From contig JBGOTP010000283.1 in assembly GCA_041476545.1 (NCBI GenBank), forward strand, positions 1 to 6,734: a stretch of 6,734 bases of DNA. Direction: 5' to 3'. The position numbers and the translations under genes were made by a program. Source of the DNA: JBGOTP01 sp041476545. Its GTDB lineage: Bacteria; Acidobacteriota; Vicinamibacteria; Vicinamibacterales; CAVVIG01. The notes under the pieces were generated by a model. That model worked only from the letters and a program-made list of their open reading frames with translations. It ran no database searches and was not told the DNA's origin. Positions 1-5,871 of the stretch are shown here, piece by piece (the first letter of the stretch is position 1; each line of letters opens with the position of its first letter).

Positions 1-945
1 ATGTCATCCATCTTCGTCACGCGCAAGCTGCCCTCCTCGGTTATCGCAAAACTCGAATCCGCGGGTGGCGTCGAGGTCTACCCGGGGGCGGGCAGAATTC
101 CTCCCGATGAACTGCGCGCACGAGTAGCCGGCAAGGACGCGCTCGTCAGCATGCTCACCGAGCAGATTGACGCCAGCATTATCGACGCCGGCGTCGGGCT
201 CAAGGTGATTGCCAATGTGGCGGTCGGGTACAACAACATCGACGTCGTCCACGCGCGATCCCGAGGCATCATCGTCACGAACACGCCGAACGTCCTCACC
301 GAGTCGGTTGCCGACTTCACGTGGGCGCTGATCCTGGCCATCACCAGACGTCTCTCTGAAGGTGAGCGTCTGATCCGCCGCGGCGAATGGAAAGGGTGGG
401 CGTTCGACTTCATGCTGGGCGCCGAACTCGGGGGTAAGCAGCTTGGCCTGATCGGGCTGGGACGCATCGGCCGCGCCGTGGCGCGAAAGGCACCGGCGTT
501 CGGCATGCGCGTCGCCTATGCCGCGCGACGGGATGCCAGTCTGCCGGACGCGGAGGCGCTGTCGCTCGATCAGCTGCTCAACACGTCGGACGTGGTGTCG
601 TTGCACGTGCCACTCACGCCGGAAACGCGGCACCTCATCGACCGTCGTGCGCTCGCACGCATGAAGCGGTCCGCGTATCTCATCAACACCGCGCGGGGGC
701 CTGTCGTTGACGAGGTCGCGCTTGCGTGGGCTCTGCGCGAACATCTCCTTGCCGGTGCAGCGCTCGACGTGTACGAGAACGAGCCGGTCGTCCATCCGGA
801 TCTGCTGCCGCTCGAGAACGTGCTGCTCGTGCCCCATCTGGCGAGCGGTACAACGGAAACGCGAACCGCCATGGCGGACCTCGCGGCCCAGAACGTCGTC
901 GCCGTCCTCGCCGGCCGCCCGCCTCTCACGCCGGTGACCTTGTGA
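1..945 (+). CDS. gyaR: D-glycerate dehydrogenase / hydroxypyruvate reductase (D-2-hydroxyacid dehydrogenase family)
   Basis: A 314-residue cytoplasmic enzyme expected to reduce glyoxylate or hydroxypyruvate to glycolate or D-glycerate with NAD(P)H. The two-domain D-2-hydroxyacid dehydrogenase plan is visible: an N-terminal catalytic part, then a Rossmann NAD-binding motif GLGRIG (residues 152-157), then the catalytic triad. The triad is Arg232 in NTARGPVVDE, Glu261 in DVYENEP, and His279 in VPHLASGTTET; these are the canonical Arg, Glu and His positions of the family. The length matches the usual 310-330 residues, so the gene looks complete from the ATG at the first base, but its promoter and ribosome site lie outside the window. 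Close alternatives are glyoxylate reductase, 2-ketogluconate reductase or another family member; exact substrate cannot be read from sequence. The symbol is given at family level only. Confidence 0.9.
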   Translation: MSSIFVTRKLPSSVIAKLESAGGVEVYPGAGRIPPDELRARVAGKDALVSMLTEQIDASIIDAGVGLKVIANVAVGYNNIDVVHARSRGIIVTNTPNVLTESVADFTWALILAITRRLSEGERLIRRGEWKGWAFDFMLGAELGGKQLGLIGLGRIGRAVARKAPAFGMRVAYAARRDASLPDAEALSLDQLLNTSDVVSLHVPLTPETRHLIDRRALARMKRSAYLINTARGPVVDEVALAWALREHLLAGAALDVYENEPVVHPDLLPLENVLLVPHLASGTTETRTAMADLAAQNVVAVLAGRPPLTPVTL

Positions 946-957
946 GTCTGGCTGCAG

Positions 958-1045
958 GACGGACCTCATCAGGTCCGTCGAGGAATGCGGGACGGACCTT
1001 ATCAGGTCCGTCGAAAAGTGGGAGTCGAGCCTTATCAGGCCCGAC
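958..1045. repeat. Three tandem 22-bp hairpin repeats, 33-bp period
   Basis: Copies begin at 958, 991 and 1024, so the unit is exactly 33 bp: a 22-bp inverted repeat plus an 11-bp variable spacer (980-990 and 1013-1023). Copies 1 and 2 each form a perfect 9-bp stem, GACGGACCT with AGGTCCGTC, around a 4-base loop (CATC or TATC). Copy 3 has diverged to GTCGAGCCT/AGGCCCGAC, with one A-C mismatch. None is followed by a T-run, so they are not typical intrinsic terminators. They fill the gap between the dehydrogenase and nth and stop just before the likely nth start. Because 33 is a multiple of three, the block is open in the nth frame and would read as three similar 11-residue units (around SGPS), but I do not think it is translated. 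Confidence 0.85.
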
Positions 1046-1061
1046 CACAGTGGAACCCGTC

Positions 1062-1754
1062 ATGCGGGCATTGGCGAAGGCCATCGATGGTCTTGAAATG
1101 CCCGCCGTGGAAAAGATCTCCGAGAGCCAGGAGGAAGATCCGTTTCAAGTGCTCATCGCCACGCTCCTCTCCGCTCGGACGCAGGACGCGACGACGCTGG
1201 CGGCATCGACGCGGCTGTTCAAGCGGGCGCGGACACCACGAACCATGGCGACGCTCACGGTCCGGCAGATCGAGCGCCTTATTTACCCGGTAAGCTTCTA
1301 TCGACACAAGGCGAAGCACGTGAAGGCGACGTGTCGGATCCTGATGGACGCGTTTGACGGCCGCGTTCCCGGCACGATGGAGGAGTTGCTGACGCTGCCG
1401 GGTGTTGGCCGCAAGACCGCCAACCTGGTACTAATCCTCGCGTTCAGCAGCCGAAGGAACATCTGCGTCGACACACACGTGCATCGCATTTCGAATCGTC
1501 TCGGGTGGGTCACGACGCGTGTGCCTGACGAGACGGAGCAGGCGCTGTATGCCGCCACCGAGCCGCGCTGGTGGCCGAGCATCAATCTGTATCTCGTCAC
1601 GTGGGGTCAGAACGTGTGCCGGCCGATCTATCCCCGCTGCGGCGAGTGTGTGCTCAGTTCGATGTGCCCGCGCATTGGCGTGACGCGTGTCTCGAGCAAG
1701 AGCGTTGCGACAGTGCGCACGGTGACAGGCGGAGAAGGCAGAAACAAGAAATGA
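1062..1754 (+). CDS. nth: Endonuclease III (DNA glycosylase/AP lyase)
   Basis: A base-excision repair enzyme that removes oxidised pyrimidines and cuts the DNA at the abasic site. From the ATG at 1062 it has 230 residues. The helix-hairpin-helix LPGVGRKTANLVL carries the catalytic Lys118, and the catalytic Asp137 lies in VDTHVHR. The 4Fe-4S loop Cys186-x6-Cys193-x2-Cys196-x5-Cys202 matches E. coli Nth spacing and is only one residue out of register with it. The frame stays open far upstream (to 726), but that part runs antiparallel to no domain and covers the dehydrogenase gene and the hairpin repeats. A GTG at 1050 is a credible alternative start that adds four residues; no strong ribosome site separates the two. 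Its TGA overlaps the ATG of the next gene (ATGA at 1751-1754), so the two are probably co-transcribed and coupled. Confidence 0.95.
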   Translation: MRALAKAIDGLEMPAVEKISESQEEDPFQVLIATLLSARTQDATTLAASTRLFKRARTPRTMATLTVRQIERLIYPVSFYRHKAKHVKATCRILMDAFDGRVPGTMEELLTLPGVGRKTANLVLILAFSSRRNICVDTHVHRISNRLGWVTTRVPDETEQALYAATEPRWWPSINLYLVTWGQNVCRPIYPRCGECVLSSMCPRIGVTRVSSKSVATVRTVTGGEGRNKK

Positions 1755-2332
1755 AGAACGTGTCCTCCCATGTTGGTCGTGTCCTCGGCGTTAGTGCTCT
1801 TCTGGCTGTGTGTGGAATCGTCTTCGGCAGCATCTGGGCGCTGAAAGGCGCCGTGGCCCAGGAAGCCGCACCCGTCGTTGTGGTGGAGACGACAAAAGGA
1901 CGGTTTGTGTTCGAGACCTACCCGAGCGACGCGCCGTTGACGGTCGCGCACATCGTCGATCTCGCGAAGAAGGGTTTTTACGACGGCCAGCGCGTCCATC
2001 GCGCTCTGCCGGGCTTTCTGGTCCAGTTTGGCGATCCGCAGACGCGCGACTTGACGCTGCGCGAGTTGTGGGGCAGAGGACAGGTCGCCGCGAGCGGCAA
2101 ACCGATCGGCGCCGCGGAGATCACGAAAAAGCGACTCCATATTCGAGGCGCGGTCGCGATGGCTCACCAGGGCGAACCCGCCAAGGCGGACAGTCAAATC
2201 TACATCACGCTCGCCCCGCGTCAGGATCTGGACGGGCGCTATGCCGTCTTCGGCCAGGTCGTCGAGGGCGCCGACGTGCCGGCGAGGCTCGAGATTGGCG
2301 ACGCGATCACGAGGATGTACGTGAGGCCCTGA
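1751..2332 (+). CDS. Exported cyclophilin-type peptidyl-prolyl cis-trans isomerase
   Basis: A 193-residue prolyl isomerase expected to help proteins fold outside the cytoplasm. The start is fixed by the ATGA overlap with nth. The N-terminus has a basic stretch, a hydrophobic segment (about residues 10-33) and a possible signal peptidase site after AVA (before QEAAP), so the protein is either secreted or anchored by the uncleaved segment. The cyclophilin domain follows (about 40-190). VHRALPGFLVQFGDP holds the family's catalytic Arg (Arg84), and SQIYITLAP and DGRYAVFGQVVEG are the usual later strands. An insertion of about 25 residues, rich in charged residues, sits between the GDP and GAVAMA segments, as in many bacterial secreted forms. 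It is the last + strand gene; all genes to its right are on the other strand. Confidence 0.92.
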   Translation: MKNVSSHVGRVLGVSALLAVCGIVFGSIWALKGAVAQEAAPVVVVETTKGRFVFETYPSDAPLTVAHIVDLAKKGFYDGQRVHRALPGFLVQFGDPQTRDLTLRELWGRGQVAASGKPIGAAEITKKRLHIRGAVAMAHQGEPAKADSQIYITLAPRQDLDGRYAVFGQVVEGADVPARLEIGDAITRMYVRP

Positions 2333-2380
2333 TGGGACCGCTGAACAGCCACGTTGTTAGGTCGCAGCTGGGACTGCTTC
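2333..2380. other. Junction between chromosomal genes and the cassette array
   Basis: This short gap separates the convergent 3' ends of the cyclophilin gene and the methyltransferase gene. It holds an imperfect palindrome centred on CAGCTG (2363-2376) and the half attC described separately. No T-rich intrinsic terminator is visible on either strand, which is unusual for a convergent junction. Confidence 0.5.
2341..2362 (-). repeat. Half attC site (R''/L'' boxes only), distal end of array
   Basis: Read on the - strand, ACCTAAC (2362-2356) fits the attC R'' consensus RYYYAAC and is followed by AACGTGGCTGTTCAGCGG, which has the look of an L'' arm. It lies 18 bp beyond the stop codon of the methyltransferase gene, where a cassette's attC belongs. 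No matching L'/R' arm is found in the next 100 bp, which is instead the 3' end of the cyclophilin gene. I read it as a truncated terminal attC; a chance match to the 7-base box is possible. Confidence 0.5.
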
Positions 2381-2986
2381 TCACTTGATGCGTCCGAGTC
2401 CGGGCACAAACCGACCGACTCGCTGCGCATACCAAAGATAGCGCTCGCCGTGAATGCGGGTGAGGTACGACTCCTCGACTACGCGCACCTGGAGCTCGAT
2501 TCCAACTAGGGAGGCGACAAGGCCGAAGAACGCGATGGGGTTCGGAACCGTCAACACTAAGCCGAGAAACACCGACAGCATCGCTGCAAAAATCGGATTG
2601 CGCACCCAACGGAAGAGACCTGTCGTGACCAGCTCAGTGGCTTCGGTGGAATCGACACCAACGCGCCAAGAGGAGCCCATCTCGACTTGTGCAACCAGAG
2701 TGACCATGGCGCCGAAGACCATCAACGCGAGGCCACTGAGGTGTACCGGCGCGGGCAGGAAGAGCCGCAACCGTGAAGCGCTGCCCCAAAGCTCGGCAAC
2801 GAACGCCAAGAGACCAGCAAACGCGCCGAGTGTCAGAAGACCTCCGCCGAACCACTCGATTGAGCCAATCCGGCCCGAGAAACCTCGAAACCCGTGATCG
2901 CCCGTCCGTCGATACTGCAGCCACGCTCGCCACACAAAGGCCAGCAACGCGAAAAGCAAGTAAATTGCGAAAGCTGTCGTGGTCAT
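2381..2986 (-). CDS. Isoprenylcysteine carboxyl methyltransferase (ICMT/PEMT)-like membrane protein
   Basis: A 201-residue integral membrane protein resembling bacterial members of the ICMT/phospholipid methyltransferase superfamily. Four or five hydrophobic segments are visible (about 4-20, 44-66, 81-100, 130-162). The C-terminal signature is clear: TGLFRWVRNP (Arg129-Asn130-Pro131) followed by the Glu171-Glu172 pair in VEESYLTRIHGERYLWY, the S-adenosylmethionine and lipid-handling end of the family. The bacterial substrate is unknown; bacteria generally lack prenyl-cysteine proteins, so the name describes the fold. The ATG at 2986 lies 27 bp after the attC at 3014-3078 and has no strong ribosome site. 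It is the sole gene of its cassette and faces the cyclophilin gene tail to tail. Confidence 0.85.
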   Translation of the reverse strand: MTTTAFAIYLLFALLAFVWRAWLQYRRTGDHGFRGFSGRIGSIEWFGGGLLTLGAFAGLLAFVAELWGSASRLRLFLPAPVHLSGLALMVFGAMVTLVAQVEMGSSWRVGVDSTEATELVTTGLFRWVRNPIFAAMLSVFLGLVLTVPNPIAFFGLVASLVGIELQVRVVEESYLTRIHGERYLWYAQRVGRFVPGLGRIK

Positions 2987-3013
2987 GGCTGCGTTTCGTG
3001 GGGATCCTGCGCC

Positions 3014-3078
3014 GTCTAACGTTCCAAATGAGCCGCGCGCCGTCGTAGTTCAGCGTCGGCTCCATTTGGGTGTTATGC
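3014..3078 (-). repeat. attC site 1 (65 bp)
   Basis: On the - strand the core boxes are GCATAAC (R'', 3078-3072, one mismatch to RYYYAAC) and GTTAGAC (R', 3020-3014, perfect GTTRRRY). The arms pair well: on the + strand CCAAATG (3024-3030) + AGCCG (3031-3035) pair with CGGCT (3057-3061) + CATTTGG (3063-3069), leaving one unpaired C at 3062 and a loop of about 21 bases. The single extrahelical base in the L'' arm is a hallmark of attC sites and sets the orientation to match the - strand genes. Length is within the known 57-141 bp range. Confidence 0.85.
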
Positions 3079-3080
3079 CG

Positions 3081-3290
3081 TCACGTGGTCATTGCCGGGT
3101 TTGCCAGAGCCGAAACGTCACTCAGGAGGAAGAGCAGATCCCCTGCACCGAGAAAGTCATGAAATAGCCGCCTTCCCTCCAAAGAGGCATCAATCGTCTT
3201 GTTTCGCCAGCGTACTGGCAGCCCGCCTAGCGTCCGATCGCGTTGCCGGCCGGCACCGAAATAGAAGCGATTCTCGTGGGCGCAGCATTT
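3081..3290 (-). pseudogene. Start-less protein-like frame before attC 1 (frameshifted C-terminus or cassette relic)
   Basis: The 148-bp stretch between the stop of the upstream unknown gene (3227) and the attC holds a 69-codon open frame that begins overlapping that gene, in another frame. It ends with TGA at 3083-3081, only 2 bp before the attC R'' box, the position expected of a genuine cassette gene end. The predicted text looks protein-like: NKTIDASLEGRRLF (about residues 31-44), then HDFLGAGDLLFLLSDVSALA, with a balanced hydrophobic pattern. There is no ATG, GTG or upstream TTG start that would give it a separate product. The simplest reading is that a one-base loss moved the preceding gene out of frame at 3230-3290, so its true C-terminus is here. 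It may instead be a fragment of an older cassette gene. Confidence 0.45.
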
Positions 3291-3730
3291 CTAACGTGTC
3301 GAAGAAACTGAAGTAGTTCTTCATTCCTCACATGCACAAAGTCCGGATGCTCGGCAATGATGTCCTTCACCGAGATCGTGACAACACGGCACAGATTGGT
3401 GAGCGTTGATGCGAAGAGTGGCGTTCCCAATGCCTGTGCATCGGTCTGAAATGCTACAAACGCGGACTTGTCCACCTTGATTGACTTGGTTGAGACGGTG
3501 CAATCGAACGTAATGACATAGTGCCAGGGCGCGAAGTGCTTCTCCGCCGCCTCCGGTGCCGCCCGCAACCACGTGAGCGCAGCAATCATCGTCCTGAACG
3601 AGTCGATGATCTCGTTGAACGAAGGATGGAACGCGAGTGGGATGTCGCCCGGTTCTGGCATTGTTGTGAATATTTCGAGGTTGCACGATCCGCTCAGAGT
3701 CGGAAAGTCCGGGTGTGCTGTTCTGATCAT
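3227..3730 (-). CDS. Unknown cassette protein
   Basis: A 167-residue protein I do not recognise. The ATG at 3730 overlaps the TGA of the preceding lipoprotein gene (ATGA at 3730-3727), implying translational coupling; a second possible start is the ATG at 3661 (MPEPGDIPLA), and neither has a clear ribosome site. It has no signal peptide and no obvious membrane segment. It contains a moderately conserved-looking core, WHYVITFDCTVSTKSIKVDK (about 77-96), and a helical stretch around NEELLQFLRHVRN. The C-terminal end (ISVPAGNAIGR) may be an artefact of a frameshift, because a better-placed end lies in a different frame at 3081. No function is assigned. Confidence 0.7.
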   Translation of the reverse strand: MIRTAHPDFPTLSGSCNLEIFTTMPEPGDIPLAFHPSFNEIIDSFRTMIAALTWLRAAPEAAEKHFAPWHYVITFDCTVSTKSIKVDKSAFVAFQTDAQALGTPLFASTLTNLCRVVTISVKDIIAEHPDFVHVRNEELLQFLRHVRNAAPTRIASISVPAGNAIGR

Positions 3731-4209
3731 TGGCGCGGGGGTGGCACCGCCGAGTAATGGAGGTGCACGATGACCCACCGCCCGTCAGTCTTCTGGTACA
3801 CGTGGCTTTCCCATCCCTTGGAAGAGAAGGGCTGTCCGTCTGCCAACTTGGCTGTGAACGTCCAATCGAACACGGCCCATGCGGCGTTTCCAGAGACGGT
3901 GATCGCAAGGTTGTCTGGTCGCAGGCTCCGCTCCGTGAAGGCCTTCTGCAAAAAGTTGATGTAGAGGCCATCCCGAACGCCCTCCCAGCCCTTGAACCGG
4001 CCGGATGGGGTCACCGCGGAAATATCCTGGCTTTGCAACCAGACTTGGGAGGCGAGTGTGACGTCAGCCGTCTTGATAGATTCAAGGTACTTCTCGAAGA
4101 CTTGTTGGACGTTCTTCTTCTCCTGATCGATGTCAGCTGCGCGATTGCAGGCGGAGAGGAGCAACGACAAGTTCACAACGACGATCACGGTGGTCCACTT
4201 GTTGATCAC
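3727..4209 (-). CDS. Putative lipoprotein with NTF2/SnoaL-like (DUF4440-type) domain
   Basis: A 160-residue protein from a GTG at 4209. That start is chosen because AGGAG (4221-4217) lies 7 bp upstream and the product then opens with a proper lipoprotein signal: INKWTT, a hydrophobic run, and lipobox LSAC with the lipidated Cys at residue 21. An upstream in-frame start at 4281 would bury this signal and overlap the VOC gene. The rest (about 30-155) follows the NTF2-like cone fold pattern seen in SnoaL/ketosteroid isomerase-like proteins: helical start EKKNVQQVFEKYLESIKTAD, then strands NAAWAVFDWTFTAKL and closing DGRWVIVHLHYS. Such proteins may bind or isomerise small molecules; no active site is proposed. 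It follows the VOC gene by 10 bp and overlaps the next gene by ATGA, so it is part of an operon. Confidence 0.8.
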   Translation of the reverse strand: MINKWTTVIVVVNLSLLLSACNRAADIDQEKKNVQQVFEKYLESIKTADVTLASQVWLQSQDISAVTPSGRFKGWEGVRDGLYINFLQKAFTERSLRPDNLAITVSGNAAWAVFDWTFTAKLADGQPFSSKGWESHVYQKTDGRWVIVHLHYSAVPPPRQ

Positions 4210-4219
4210 TCTGGCTCTC

Positions 4220-4636
4220 CTACTCGGCCTTTCCACAGTTGATCGTCCAGGGTATGCCGAATCGATCGGTGACCCAGCCATAGCGGACGGCCCAGAACGT
4301 CTCCTGAAGCGGGACGGTCACCCTGCCATCTTCCGCCAGCGCGTTATAGAGCCGTTCGGCTTCTACGGGATCGCTGAGGCCAAGCATCACGGCGAACCCT
4401 CGCGGCCGTTCATACCCCTGGGGAAGCGTATCTGCGCCCGCGAAAACCATGTCGCCCACACTGAGCGACGCATGCAGAATCTTCGCGGCCCATTCCGGCG
4501 GCGCATTCTTGGCCATGGGCGAATCGCCCCACGTAAGCAAAAACGTGATCTTGCCGCCGAAGCATCGCTCATAAAACCTGAACGCGGCCTCGCATTGACC
4601 ATCAAAATAGAGACTAATACTTGGCTTTACCATCAT
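4220..4636 (-). CDS. VOC-family protein, PhnB/glyoxalase-like
   Basis: A 138-residue protein of the vicinal oxygen chelate superfamily, PhnB-like subgroup. The start at 4636 (tandem ATGs at 4636 and 4633) is supported by AAGGAG at 4649-4644, 7 bp upstream; the longer in-frame form to 4744 would overlap the AraC gene. The typical opening SLYFDGQCEAAFRFYERCFG (about 7-26) is followed by the GGKITFLLTWGDSP strand, LSVGDMVFAGAD in the middle, and closing ETFWAVRYGWVTDRFGIPW (about residues 115-133), characteristic of PhnB-like members. Members of this subgroup are often annotated as 3-demethylubiquinone methyltransferase-like, which usually overstates the evidence. Its neighbours are an AraC-type regulator 46 bp upstream and a lipoprotein gene 10 bp downstream; the regulator probably controls it. 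Confidence 0.88.
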   Translation of the reverse strand: MMVKPSISLYFDGQCEAAFRFYERCFGGKITFLLTWGDSPMAKNAPPEWAAKILHASLSVGDMVFAGADTLPQGYERPRGFAVMLGLSDPVEAERLYNALAEDGRVTVPLQETFWAVRYGWVTDRFGIPWTINCGKAE

Positions 4637-4649
4637 GAACGCGCTCCTT

Positions 4650-4688
4650 GAGTCGGCCGCCACTCTGTCGCGCCTCAGCGGCTCACTC
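4650..4688 (-). other. Intercistronic inverted repeat across the AraC stop codon
   Basis: On the + strand GAGTCGGCCGC (4650-4660) and GCGGCTCACTC (4678-4688) pair as 4 + 5 bp with a 2x2 internal mismatch and a 17-base loop. It spans the AraC stop codon and ends just before the VOC ribosome site. It could damp or process the transcript between the two genes. No TAAC core boxes flank it, so it is not an attC. Confidence 0.35.
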
Positions 4689-5531
4689 TTCGCACCTATC
4701 GTCGTCGGCGGCCAGCTCGTAGTCTTGTAGATTTGGGAGCTCATTGGCGATCCAGGCTCTCGGCGTGCAGCCGGCCAGGGTCTGCCACTCGCGCGTCATG
4801 TGAGGCTGATCGTGGTAGCCCGAAGCAGAAGCGACCTCGGCAAGTGGGCTGCGCCGGAACTTGATCAGGGCGCAGGCGTGCTCGAAGCGCAAAATGCGCG
4901 CGAGAGTCTTAGGTGTCATGCCGAGCTCGGCGCCGAACTGTTCGGTGAAATGCCGCCGGCTCCAACCGATTTCATTGGCCAAATCCTCGATACGGATCCG
5001 GCCCGCCTCCGCGATGAGCGTTCGCCAAGCCCAGCCGATCTCGCGCGACGTGGGTCGCTCCTCGAGCGCTCGCGCGAAGACATCGTCGAGAATGTCAAAT
5101 CGCCGGGGCCAGGACGCCGCTCCACGGAGACGGTCTTGCAATTCATCGGCGCTGGTGCCGATGACGTCGCCGAGATCCACGACGTGGCCAGCGAGCGCAC
5201 TCGCGGGCACGCCGAGCAGCGAACGCGTGCCGAGTGGTGTCAGAAAGAGATGCAGGCCCTTGATCGCGCGTCCGCGCTCGACGAGCGCCGGTGTGTCGTG
5301 CAAACCGCTGACGAAGGACGTGAATGATCCCGCATGCGCAATGTTAAATGGCGCGCCGAGTCCAATCATCAATGTGACATGGCGCGACGGCAGGCCGTGC
5401 GTGACGCCCGGCGCGACCCCTTCGATCCGGAAGCCAGCGTAGCGCGAGATATAGGGACGCAGGCGCTGCGCAGGCCGGCGCTCGGCGGTGTCTATCACAG
5501 CCGGCACGCGCAAAGAGGAAATCACTGACAA
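4683..5531 (-). CDS. AraC-family transcriptional regulator
   Basis: A DNA-binding regulator of about 282 residues. The C-terminal AraC/XylS domain (about 178-260) is clear, with a first helix-turn-helix in IEDLANEIGWSRRHFTEQFG and a second in PLAEVASASGYHDQPHMTRE, ending in the family's TPRAW. The N-terminal part (LRPYISRYAGFRIEG, LPSRHVTLMIGLGAPFNI) resembles the ligand-sensing half of regulators often found next to VOC genes. The open frame extends to 5657, but that part is the attC site and its reading (RRCSRRAAPS and so on) is not protein-like. Candidate starts after the attC are GTG 5543, TTG 5531 (GGAG 6 bp upstream, chosen) and GTG 5525. It heads a four-gene run with VOC, lipoprotein and unknown genes and probably regulates them. 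Confidence 0.88.
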   Translation of the reverse strand: MSVISSLRVPAVIDTAERRPAQRLRPYISRYAGFRIEGVAPGVTHGLPSRHVTLMIGLGAPFNIAHAGSFTSFVSGLHDTPALVERGRAIKGLHLFLTPLGTRSLLGVPASALAGHVVDLGDVIGTSADELQDRLRGAASWPRRFDILDDVFARALEERPTSREIGWAWRTLIAEAGRIRIEDLANEIGWSRRHFTEQFGAELGMTPKTLARILRFEHACALIKFRRSPLAEVASASGYHDQPHMTREWQTLAGCTPRAWIANELPNLQDYELAADDDRCEE

Positions 5532-5552
5532 TACATTCTCCACTGGCGATTG

Positions 5553-5644
5553 GTCGAACGCGCGGCGCTCAGCCGCGAGCCGTGCGGGGCGCTCGCACTT
5601 TCTTGCGCTTGGTGCGGCTCGTCGGCTGCAGCGCCTTGTTAGGC
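5553..5644 (-). repeat. attC site 2 (92 bp)
   Basis: On the - strand GCCTAAC (R'', 5644-5638) is a perfect core box and GTTCGAC (R', 5559-5553) matches GTTRRRY except at one purine. The L'' arm (GGCGCT-G-CAGCCG-A-CGAGCCG) pairs fully with the L' arm (CGGCTCG, CGGCTG, AGCGCC), leaving two unpaired bases, G and A, on the L'' side. That gives a 19-bp stem, too long for chance, and a variable inner loop of about 32 bases. The antitoxin frame reads straight through it. Confidence 0.9.
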
Positions 5645-5871
5645 AGCCCGCCTCCACGACGCACGGCCCGCGTGGTGTTCAGCACGCCCCGGAGCGCCTC
5701 GTTGACCGAGTCTTCGGTCGGAAAGGCTTCAACGACCTCCGGCGCGAGCACAACGATGTTCGTCCCTTCCATGGCTCGCTTGGCATACCTGCCACGAACG
5801 CCGCCCTTCATGGAAGCAAAGTCGTACTCGGGACGCATGTCATCATCAAGAGCGTTGTGAATCTTCTTCAT
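5569..5871 (-). CDS. Antitoxin partner of BrnT, with attC-encoded C-terminal tail
   Basis: A 100-residue protein from the ATG at 5871; the open frame extends further upstream but only as an overlap with the toxin gene. The core (about 1-72) resembles short antitoxins paired with BrnT-type toxins: MRPEYDFASMKGGVRGRYAK, then NIVVLAPEVVEAFPTEDSVN and EALRGVL, a predicted ribbon-helix-helix-like module that would bind the operator and neutralise the toxin. Residues 77 onward (PNKALQPTS and a basic run) are translated from the attC site at 5553-5644, so about 23 residues are recombination-site sequence in origin. It overlaps the toxin gene by 26 bp, which suggests coupled translation. A BrnA-like antitoxin is the best call; exact family not proven. 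Confidence 0.78.
   Translation of the reverse strand: MKKIHNALDDDMRPEYDFASMKGGVRGRYAKRAMEGTNIVVLAPEVVEAFPTEDSVNEALRGVLNTTRAVRRGGGLPNKALQPTSRTKRKKVRAPRTARG

Noticed and set aside
4..969. Long - strand open frame opposite the dehydrogenase
   Set aside because: It is a shadow of a GC-rich coding gene; the + strand product has a full catalytic triad and NAD-binding motif.
958..1045. CRISPR array
   Set aside because: Only three short palindromic units with 11-bp spacers are present, too short for CRISPR repeats and spacers, and no cas genes are nearby.
726..1061. N-terminal extension of the nth frame back to 726
   Set aside because: It lies over the dehydrogenase gene in another frame and the hairpin repeats, is Arg/Ser/Pro-rich, and the Nth domain is complete from 1062.
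2454..2897. + strand open frame opposite the methyltransferase
   Set aside because: The translation is low-complexity and Arg/Thr/Pro-rich, while the - strand product has membrane segments and family motifs.
3092..3316. + strand small open frame in the 3079-3226 gap
   Set aside because: Its text is Arg/Ser-rich; the - strand frame ending at 3081 fits better and ends exactly where a cassette gene should.
4637..4682. A missed attC between the AraC and VOC genes
   Set aside because: There is an inverted repeat, but no TAAC or GTTA core box flanks it on either side.
5544..5657. N-terminal extension of the AraC regulator
   Set aside because: This part is the attC site read in a shadow frame; good start codons and a GGAG site exist after it.
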